From: Cepaea nemoralis
Taxonomy: Eukaryota > Mollusca > Gastropoda > Stylommatophora > Helicidae
Direction of reading: 5' to 3'
DNA length: 64,000 nucleotides
Assembly (NCBI GenBank): GCA_014155875.1
Contig: JACEFZ010025061.1
Coordinates: forward strand, 248,001-312,000
Shown here piece after piece: positions 56,340 to 64,000 of this stretch. Position numbers and translations under genes: made by a program. The notes beneath the pieces were generated by a model that was not told where the DNA came from, did no database searches, and saw only the letters and a program-made list of their open reading frames with translations. Numbering within the stretch: the stretch's first letter is position 1; each line of letters starts with the position of its first letter.

Positions 56340-56454
56340 GTATCGAGTAAGACCATAGTCTGCTCTTGCAAAGGATAGGTGCTGAAGACGGAGGCAGCCA
56401 GCCAGGAGGCGCACCACAGAAATCAGGCTGCCACGCAACTACGCGTAATGAAAT

Positions 56455-57770
56455 ATGTCGACTACTGCTATATGTTATGGTGCTCGCCCTGCTTTGGACC
56501 CCCAGGCAGGTGCAGTGCCGGGCCCTATGCCTCGTAAGGGTCTAACCACAGCTACTGGAGGTCCTTCTCAGATGTCCTGTGGAGCCAAGGGGTCTGACAA
56601 CAGAGCGTCTGGCAGTACCAAACAAAGACTTAAAATAATGCACTGAAATGCAGAGGGTGTCAACAAGAAAAGAATAGAACTAGAAGACATCTTGGCCAAA
56701 GAAAATGTAAGCGTATGTTGCTTGCAAGAAACACACCTCAACGAAAATATAGCCTTCAAAATCAGAGGCTACCAGTGTTACCGATCTGACCGAAAGGACA
56801 GGCGAAAGGGTGGGATACTGACCCTTGTCAAAAATAACATCCCTGCTTCCCAAATTGAAGTTTACATGGAAGGGGCTGAGTATCAGGCACTTAAACTTAA
56901 GACAGACAATACAGACCTTCACCTGATCAATTACTACTGTCCAAATGACCGCCCACAGGCACTGGACACACTACCATTAAAAGGAAAAATGATTGTGTGT
57001 GGCGATTTTAACAGCCATTCGCAGAGCTGGGGCTATGATCACAGTGGACCAGAGAGGAGAGAGACTGGAAGACTGGCAAGATGAGAATAGATTCATCTTG
57101 ATTAACAAGCCGTCTGACCCACATACCTTCTACTCGAGATCATGGCACACTACAACTACGCCTGACTTGGCTTTTCATTCACCAGACCTGGAGTGGAACA
57201 TGAAAAGAATTGTTGGGAAACAACAAGGTGGCAGTGACCATCGGCCAGTCTTTCTAACTGTAGAAAATGAGCTTGTAAGTGAAAGCAGCACTCTCTCGAG
57301 GTGGAACTACAAGAAAGCAGACTGGGTAATGTACAAGCTTCGCACCAGCATACTGGTTAGAAACCTGAACACTGAGAGGGACATAAATAAAGTAGCTGAA
57401 GAGTTTGGGAAATGCATACTACAGGCAGCGCGAGAAACAGTACCAAGAGAAACAGTACCAAGAGGAGCCCATAAACAATATAAGGCAAGCAGAAGCCAAC
57501 CCCTGCCAAGAGCACCACAATACATTCCAGCACGCAAAAGCCAAATTTCAAAGGGCCAAGCTGCAGGCTAGACGGAAAAGCTGGCAGGAGAAAACAGAGT
57601 CACTGAACTTTGAAAGAGACACAAGGAAGTTGTGGAAGCTAATAAAACAGCTTAATGATGAGGGTTCAGGGAGAAACTCAAAAATTGCACTACATAAAGA
57701 TGGAAACATCTTAACAGGAAAGCAAGCAGCTGATCATTCACACAAGATAACAATATTGAAATTAGTCTAG
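56455..57770 (+). pseudogene. LINE B-related leader and endonuclease (broken)
   Basis: The leader AVPGPMPRKGLTTATGGPS parallels the one at 6066 in LINE B. A TGA at 56644-56646 stands where the EN start has Trp in LINE B (QWNAEG), and the frame then goes on: NAEGVNKKRIELEDIL, CCLQETHLNENIAF, GGILTLVKNN, IVCGDFNSHSQSWG near 56993. Then frame 56993-57571 has FYSRSWHTTTTPDLAFHSPD and GGSDHRPVFLTVEN. Frame 57405-57770 carries the linker to RT. There is a short in-frame duplication (RETVPRETVPR) near 57430. Broken by the stop and at least two frameshifts. Confidence 0.8.
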
Positions 57771-57850
57771 AGAAACAACAGGAGATTCGAGAGAAATGGT
57801 AACATACAGGACAGAAGGAAATAGTATATGAGTTTATGGAGGCACCTATC

Positions 57851-58815
57851 GCACGCGCCTACCTCAGAGTTAACGCAAACACACAACATCCACTGCATAG
57901 GGAAATTATGAAGGTGAAGGGCAGCAGGTTAAAAAGAGGACTGTCGTGGATAGGTCAAGCCGAAGACATTCTTCAACAGGTGTGTTCACTTGAGGACCTA
58001 GAACCTGGCGAGGAGTGGGTGCAAGTGCCAACAGATTTCTGCACATCCTTTTCAGTTTGCATCCAACTAGATAGAAAATGCAGACAAGAAAATCCGACTG
58101 CTGTGGAGACTGAAGTACAAGCATTGATTTTCGAGAATTCGCTAGACGGTGATGCGGTCATCTACACAGATGGGTCGGTCGTGAGAAGCTCATGGGCCTT
58201 TACAGCTCGGGCCGGAGGGAGAATTGTGAAGGAGGACTCTAGTGCTTTCACTGAAACCACAAGTAGCCTGACTATGGAAGTCAAGGCAGTAAGTAAAGCA
58301 ATAACATGGCTCGAGACACAGACATTCACTAGGGCATGTTTCCTTAGCGACTCAATGAACATGCTCAAGAAGATAGAGATGGGGGAGATCCGAAGAGAAT
58401 GGTTGCTGCCTCTGGAGCGGTCTCAGCTGGCAAAGATTAGTTTCATCTTCATGCCAGGGCATACGGTAGTACAAGGAAATGAGCGGGCTGACAAGCTCGC
58501 AGGTGAGGCTACTGTGGAGGGCAGACGCGCCATGGACCAGGCTGACATTCTGAATGCTCTACGAGAAGTAAGACTTTTGCATGAACCAAGTGATGACTGT
58601 GAATCTACAACCATGGCCAGACTGCGAGAACAGCAAATTAAAAGAGGGGTGGCCAAACAAGAACACTACGCAGGAAGCCAAAGAAGATTGATAAACCAAC
58701 ACAGAACTGGCGTCGTTAGCCGCTACACTCTGCGGGATTTGCTGAGGAGGGGATCCGAGCACTTATGGACTGAATGGTTCGATGTGCAATGAGGATGATC
58801 TGTCGACTAGCTAAC
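57851..58815 (+). mobile_element. LINE A, young 5'-truncated copy inside the LINE B-related element
   Basis: 965-bp insertion, flanked by the exact 16-bp duplication TATGGAGGCACCTATC (57835-57850 and 58816-58831). The frame is open from its start to the normal stop at 58790-58792. Thumb end (ARAYLRVNANTQHPLHREIM), RNase H (AVIYTDGSVV near 58160, SLTMEVKAVSKA near 58269, LSDSMNMLKK near 58345, MPGHTVVQGNERADKLAG near 58452) and the tail (LWTEWFDVQ). The 3' UTR ends GTCGACTAGCTAAC. It lacks any stop and closely matches the reverse copy at 27.9 kb, so insertion is recent compared with its host element. Confidence 0.92.
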
Positions 58816-58831
58816 TATGGAGGCACCTATC

Positions 58832-59960
58832 ACAATCAGTGAACTGGAGCTAGCAATATCAAAACTGAAAATGAGAAAGTCACCAGGAGCTGATGGTATC
58901 TCCAATGAAATGATCAGAAACCTAGGAACAGAGGCCAAAGCAAAGCTGTTACAGATCTTCACTAACACCTAGAATTTAGGCAGTGTTCCGCAAGCCTGGA
59001 GAGAAGCAATCATGATACCCCACCTAAAATCTTGGAAAGATAGTTCCATTGCCTCCAGCTACAGACCAATTAGTCTCACCAGCTGTCTCTGCAAAACACT
59101 GGAACGCATCATCAATCACAGACTACAGTGGTACATTCAAAGTGAAAACATCCTTGTGCCACAACAGGCTGGCTTTAGGCAGTGCTACTCTACGGAAGAT
59201 CAGACAACCTATATCTCTCAAGAAGTTGAGAATGCATTCCAAGAGAAGAAGTTGGTACTTGCGGCATGGATAGCTCTAAAGAAAGCCTTTGACAAAGTCT
59301 GGAAAGAAGGTCTTATGAAGAAACTGAGAAACTGAATAGTCAATGGAAGAATGTACAAATGGGTGAAAGCAGACTTGCACAACAGAAGAGCCCGAGTACA
59401 GATAGATGGTCTCAAGAGCAAGAAAGTACTATTGCGTCACAGTGTTCACCAGGGCGGAGTCTTGTCCTCCACACTTTTTCTAATCTTCATCAATGATCTT
59501 GCTGCTAATCTACCGGGAATTAAAGCCGCAATGTACGCTGATGACCTGGTTTTGTGAAGCACAAATGAACATGCATCAGTGGCCACCATATTGCTACAGA
59601 AAGCTGTAGATATATTTATTGCATGGGCGGATAGATGGTGTGTCAGCATAAACACTGACAAGTGCTGCACCACTCTATTTACCCTCTCTCCGAAACAAAA
59701 GGCAGGGATCATCCAAATAAATGGAACGCCCCTAAGAGAAAATAAAGAACCAACATACCCTGGTGTAACATTTGATGACAGGCTAACATGGAGAAAACAC
59801 ATTAAAAAGCTGTAGCAAAAGCCAGAAGGAAAATAGCTATCCTGAGAAAGCTAAGTGGGACCACATGGGGAGCCAGTGGGAAAATACTTAGCAAAGTTTA
59901 TCAACAGAGCATACGACCATACCTGGAATACGGGTCAACTGCGTGGTGTTCAGCATAAAA
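58832..59960 (+). pseudogene. LINE B-related reverse transcriptase (broken)
   Basis: RT blocks: LAISKLKMRKSPGADGISNE near 58850, SVPQAWREAIMIPHLK near 58981, YRPISLTSCLCKTLERIINH near 59057, QQAGFRQCYSTEDQTTYIS near 59160, an AWIALKKAFDKVWKEG block near 59262 (usually WLDLxKAFD; the catalytic Asp is Ala here), VHQGGVLSSTLFLIFINDLA near 59445, MYADDLVL near 59530 (intact YADD). Stops at about 58972, 59333, 59555 and 59813. The thumb (AIRPYLEYG-like) follows. Dead copy. Confidence 0.82.
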
Positions 59961-60419
59961 ACCACAGTACAAGAGCTGAACAAGGTGCAAAATCAAGCTC
60001 TTAGAGTCATCATAGGAGGGATGAGATCAACCCCTATAGTAGCAATGGAGAAAATGAGGAGGACACAAGCACTGAGAGAATGCAGAGATACAAAAACACT
60101 AATATAAGCAGGCAAGCTCCTCAGCTTGGCAGGCCACCCTATGAAGAACCGATTTGAAAACTTAGCTATGGGGCATTTGAAAAGAAGTAGTTTTATCCAC
60201 CAGGCCAAACGACTGCAGAGAAACCACCGATCTTCCCACAGTTGGTATCCCTCTGACAACTATTCCAAAGCGAACTCCATGGAAAGATGAACATAGACTA
60301 TCGCTACAAATCCAGACAAAAGTGAGAGGAATATTTGACAAGGAAGAACAGAACAGTGTACAGCGCAGAACAGCCACTCTCAGCTTCCTTGATGACGAAT
60401 ACCCACAGGATCTCTGGAT

Positions 60420-60798
60420 CCGAGTCTACACAGATGGGTCAGCGCAAAATGCTGTTCGAAATGGAGGAGCTGGGAGTGTATATAGAATATCCAAATAATA
60501 CTAGGGACACAGCCAGAGTTCACAGGAAAGTACTGCCATAACTATGATGCTGAAATTGAGGCAATCAAGATAGCAATAGAGAAATTACAAAATACCAGCC
60601 ACGGTAGACAACCTGTGGTGATATTGACAGATGCAAAATCAGTAATAGAGGCACTCCTGTCTGGGAAATTACCAATTCTAAGGACACTACTTTCTGAACT
60701 TAGCAGTCAGCATAAGGTCACCATACAGTGGATACCATCCCACTGTGGAGTACCCGGAAACGACAGAGCTAATCGATTGGCTAAGGAAGGAGCAAAAG
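60420..60798 (+). pseudogene. LINE B-related RNase H (broken, truncated)
   Basis: VYTDGSAQNAVRNGGAGSVY near 60424, then frame 60615-60798 with VILTDAKSVIEALLSGKLPI and TIQWIPSHCGVPGNDRANRL. The last Asp of the usual RADRLA motif is Asn. Homology to 48700-48780 is close, and it breaks off at AAAAGAAG where retroposon D starts. Confidence 0.78.
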
Positions 60799-61002
60799 AA
60801 GAACGAACGAACAGACTTTATTTTCAAAGGGTAACAAATTGGGCACGCAGGCCCGTCTTACATTCAGCCCTTCCAATCACTCATCTTTCGTTCATCAATA
60901 ATGCATAGGAAAAAACATTGTCAAATGAATTTTGTAAACATAAACAATGCATATTACCATGTTATGAGACATCCACCACCCACCCTCCAATCACCCCACA
61001 TC

Positions 61003-61033
<31 letters not shown>

Positions 61034-61085
61034 CCAGACACACATACATTCCTCCACCACATCCCCACACCATTCCTCCCACTGT
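60797..61085 (-). repeat. Dispersed retroposon D, copy 2
   Basis: GAACGAACGAACAGACTTTATTTTC ... CATATTACCATGTTATGAGAC, then a CA microsatellite (61000-61030). Read on the minus strand it ends in AATAAAG plus a TTCG tail, like a retroposon 3' end. Copy 1 is at 18385-19445. It is inserted into or against the LINE B-related RNase H. Confidence 0.75.
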
Positions 61086-61491
61086 GGGAGATTTGTCAGT
61101 AGACCATCTTGCTCTGGTTTTAATACAATGGTATGTGTGCCGGCCGTTCAGACAGCAATGACAAACTACTGAACATAAACTTTCCAAAAACAATCACAAA
61201 CAACCAAACAATGCTGGTGTTGCCTGTGCCGACTTATAAAGGATATGCAACTAATTTTGTTTTTCATTTTATAAAAGATAGAAGGGCTTGGTATCAGTTG
61301 AGTGAGGGTTTATGTTCCACCGGAGGATAAAAGACAGAATTGCACTGTCCACGTACAAGTATAATTAAACCAGAGTAGATATCTCCTCATTTATATGAAG
61401 AAAGCCTTACATTTTTGTGATGAAGATAGTCAGGTACATCTTGATTTTCAAATAGATTGTATATTTCCTGTCAGTGATTACTTCAATACGG
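61086..61491. other. Unassigned sequence with a dispersed repeat core
   Basis: 61140-61265 shares a core with 47330-47425 and 1985-2045 (AATGCTG ... AAAGGATATGCAACTAA). A DNA-transposon or old SINE fragment is possible. Nothing else is seen. Confidence 0.4.
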
Positions 61492-61650
61492 ATTCTTCTT
61501 CTTCTTCTTCTGCATTTATCCGTAGTTTCTTTTCGGACGTGATTGTGTTGTGCCTGTTTACAGCAGAGCTGTGTTCTTGCGCCGTTAGGCCGACACATCC
61601 GACTTCTGGGGGCATTTGTTGACCGGGTTAACCTTTCCAGCTTCTTCTTC
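61492..61650 (-). mobile_element. SINE-like element with LINE B 3' end
   Basis: Minus strand: GGTTAACCCGGTCAACAAATG, AAGTCGGATGTGTCGGCCTAA, then GTAAACAGGCACAACACAATC and GGATAAATGCAGAAGAAGAAG. It is nearly the same as 10565-10716 (LINE B end). A GAA tail is present. CTT-rich sequence follows on both sides, so the target duplication cannot be read. Confidence 0.78.
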
Positions 61651-61840
61651 TTATTTCCTTCCTTATCTACTTCTTCTTCTCTTCCCCATCTTCTCTTTCT
61701 CTTCCTCCTCATCTTCTCCTTTTTCCGCCTCTTCCTCCTGCAGCTGTTGTTCTGCTTTTTTTTTCTTTTGTTCTTTCTCATCTTCTGTTTTACTTCTTCT
61801 TCTCTTCATCTTCTTATTCTAGCTTTAATTCTTAAGTTTG
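61640..61840. repeat. Polypyrimidine CTT/CTTC-rich tract
   Basis: About 200 bp of C/T-rich sequence. ORFs on either strand (61407-61781 minus, 61543-61872 plus) are low-complexity and not genes. Confidence 0.85.
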
Positions 61841-62084
61841 ATGCGTTGACATTCAGATTCGTTGAACCCTAAAAAGGGCTTGCATCTATCGGAGCCAGGT
61901 TGGTGTGGAGACTTCCTGACCCGGCACCGAAGTACCATCACCATGGGGACTGTGTTGCGCTGTTCTTTTTTTCTTCTGCAAGCTCAGAAAACAGAGGGTG
62001 TGCAAGGCCAGTACTGGAACTTTACATCTGTGGACAGGCATTTCAGGATGTCACCGGGTCATGATTCAGCACAGGACAGACAGA

Positions 62085-62282
62085 CAGGCTGGGGTTAGGT
62101 CTAGGGTGGTCATGCTTGTCCATGGGCTTGAGGTGTTTCATTGTCAACACACTACACCCCCCCCCCCCTGGGAACAGACAGACAGACTGGCTGGGGTTAG
62201 GTCTAGGGTGGTCATGTTTGTCCATGGGCGTGAGGTGTTTCATTGTCAACACACTACACCACCCCACCTCCGGAACAGACAA

Positions 62283-62353
<71 letters not shown>

Positions 62354-62686
62354 GGCTGGGGTTAGGTCTAGGGTGGTCATGTTTGTCCATGGGCGTGAGG
62401 TGTTTCATTGTCAACACACTACACCCCACCCACCCCCACCCCCCCCCACCCCCCACCGGATCAGACAAACAGACAGACAGACTGGCTGGGGTTAGGTCTA
62501 GGGTGGTCATGTTTGCCCATGGGCTTGAGGTGTTTCATTGTCATCACACTACACCCCCCCCCCCCCTCTTGAACAGACAAACAAACAGACAGACAGACTG
62601 GCTGGGGTTAGGTCTAGGGTGGTCATGTTTGTCCATGGGCTTGAGGTGTTTCATTGTCAACACACTACACCCCCCCCCCCTCCGGA

Positions 62687-62722
<36 letters not shown>

Positions 62723-63035
62723 GCTGGGTTAGGTCTAGGGTGGTCATGTTTGTCCATGGGCTTGAGGTGTTTCATTGTCAACACACTACACCCCCCCCCC
62801 CTCTTGAACAGACAAACAAACAGACAGACAGACTGGCTGGGGTTAGGTCTAGGGTGGTCATGTTTGTCCATGGGCTTGAGGTGTTTCATTGTCAACACAC
62901 TACACACCCCCCCCCCCCCTCCGGAACAGACAGACAGACAGACAGACTGGCTGGGGTTAGGTCTAGGGTGGTCATGTTTGTCCATGGGCTTGAGGTGTTT
63001 CATTGTCAACACACTACACCTCCCCCCCCTCCGGA

Positions 63036-63071
<36 letters not shown>

Positions 63072-63159
63072 GCTGGGGTTAGGACTAGGGTGGTCATGTT
63101 TGTCCATGGGCTTGAGGTGTTTCATTGTCAACACACTACACCTCCCCCCCCCCTCCGGA

Positions 63160-63190
<31 letters not shown>

Positions 63191-63278
63191 AGCTGGGGTT
63201 AGGTCTAGGGTGGTCATGTTTGTCCATGGGCTTGAGGTGTTTCATTGTCAACACACTACACCCCCCCCCCCCTCCAGA

Positions 63279-63310
<32 letters not shown>

Positions 63311-63636
63311 GCTGGGGTTAGGTCTAGGGTGGTCATGTTTGTCCATGGGCTTGAGGTGTTTCATTGTCAACACACTACGCCTCCCCCCCCCCCCCTCCGG
63401 AACAGACAGACAAACAGACAGACAGACAGACTGGCTGGGGTTAGGTCTAGGGTGGTCATGTTTGTCCATGGGCTTGAGGTGTTTCATTGTCAACACACTA
63501 CATCCCCCCCCCCCTCCGGAACAGACAGACAAACAGACAGACAGACTGGCTGGGATTAGGTCTAGGGTGGTCATGTTTGTCCATGGGCTTGAGGTGTTTC
63601 ATTGTGAACACACTACACCTCCCCCCCCCCTCCGGA

Positions 63637-63670
<34 letters not shown>

Positions 63671-64000
63671 TGACTGGGGTTAGGTCTAGGGTGGTCATGT
63701 TTGCCCATGGGTTTGAGGTGTTTCATTGTCAACACACTACACCTCCCCCCCCCCCCCCCTCTGGAACAGACAGACAGACAGACAGACAGACAGACTGACT
63801 GGGGTTAGGTCTAGGGTGGTCATGTTTGTCCATGGGCTTGAGGTGTTTCATTGTCAACACACTACACCTCCCCCCCCTTCCGGAACAGACAGACAAACAG
63901 ACAGACTGGCTGGGGTTAGGTCTAGGGTGGTCATGTTTGCCCATGGGTTTGAGGTGTTTCATTGTCAACACACTACACCTCCCCCCCCCCCCCCTCTGGA
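62085..64000. repeat. Composite minisatellite, about 16 units of ~120 bp, reaching the window end
   Basis: Each unit has a CAGACAGACAAACAGACAGA microsatellite of varying length, a unique core of about 70 bp (GGCTGGGGTTAGGTCTAGGG, GTGGTCATGTTTGTCCATGG, GAGGTGTTTCATTGTCAACA, CACTACACC), and a poly-C run of 8 to 16 ending TCCGGAA. Core starts lie near 62087, 62190, 62352, 62484, 62600, 62722, 62836, 62948, 63070, 63190, 63310, 63433, 63547, 63672, 63797 and 63910. Unit length varies because of the two simple parts. All ORFs here are repeat translations. The poly-G strand could form quadruplexes. Confidence 0.95.

Larger units (their letters stand above)
56340..60798 (+). mobile_element. LINE B-related element, with a LINE A copy inside
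   Basis: Same architecture as LINE B (leader, EN, RT, RNase H) but clearly diverged. The ORF begins at 56455. It is interrupted at 57851-58815 by a LINE A copy with an exact 16-bp duplication. It stops inside the RNase H end at about 60798, where retroposon D begins. The C-terminal Cys/His region and 3' tail are therefore missing here; such a region does exist at 48792-49112. Confidence 0.85.

Noticed and set aside
61407..61872. Lys/Arg-rich (minus) and Phe/Ser-rich (plus) ORFs
   Set aside because: Low-complexity reading of a polypyrimidine tract.
62043..63971. Very long ORFs (up to 401 codons) on both strands
   Set aside because: The repeat unit lacks stops in several frames. The same peptides recur with frame changes caused by poly-C length, so these are not genes.
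62085..64000. Telomeric repeat because of GGTTAGG text
   Set aside because: GGTTAGG occurs once per ~120-bp unit, not in tandem, so it is not a telomere array.

Overview
The window is nuclear DNA from an invertebrate animal. The evidence is spliced exons of a TRPM-family cation channel, several kinds of LINE, hAT and MITE DNA transposons, a Ty3/gypsy relic, tRNA-derived SINEs, long minisatellites, and a broken virus-like Polinton/Maverick (adintovirus-like) element. The TRPM2-like character and this repeat mixture would suit a mollusc or another marine invertebrate, but the phylum is not proven. I see no bacterial genes and no confident rRNA or free-standing tRNA gene.

Host gene. Five exons on the minus strand match TRPM channels. 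Exons at 43604-~43780, 15625-15814 and 1781-1938 join in frame and in the right order (N-terminal domain). Exons at 52668-52858 and 50330-50430 also join in frame, but they encode a LATER part of the protein while lying UPSTREAM. Either a second TRPM copy has been truncated, or there is a rearrangement or misassembly. The transmembrane part is not in the window.

Introns. The intron between 15625 and 1938 is a minisatellite of about 33 bp per unit. On the sense strand each unit repeats the exon end plus 5' splice site (TACAG|GTGAGAATG type). This array is split by a nested pair of LINEs: family A (2976-12136) holds a full-length family B copy (5675-10716) with a 13-bp target-site duplication. 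The 28-kb intron 15815-43603 carries a 33-residue-repeat ORF, an RTE-like fragment, a gypsy gag relic, a hAT element with a LINE inside it, and the Polinton (about 31.4-41.9 kb).

Polinton. Minus strand, reading leftward: packaging ATPase, two small conserved proteins, integrase, penton-like minor capsid (truncated at the left). A Bcl-2-like ORF (36965-36576, minus) and a plus-strand block (C2H2 finger/Ser-Gly repeat protein, OTU-like domain, protein-primed DNA polymerase B) are divergent, with 11 bp between their start codons. Every large gene is broken by stops, frameshifts or a SINE. The Bcl-2-like ORF is intact. The major capsid protein and protease are not seen.

Right part. 42.3-61 kb is a patchwork of RTE fragments, hAT-type MITEs with exact or near-exact 8-bp duplications, LINE family A and B copies (one family A copy inside a family B copy at 57851-58815), and SINEs. 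The last 1.9 kb is a tandem array of units of about 120 bp made of a CAGA-type microsatellite, a unique core and a poly-C tract.

Names used below: 'LINE A' = APE endonuclease/RT/RNase H element with a CTAA-like tail (I/Nimb-like). 'LINE B' = a second EN/RT/RNase H family ending in a Cys/His motif and a GAA-type tail. 'RTE-like' = elements with the GRPRxRW C-terminus. Clade names are by eye only.
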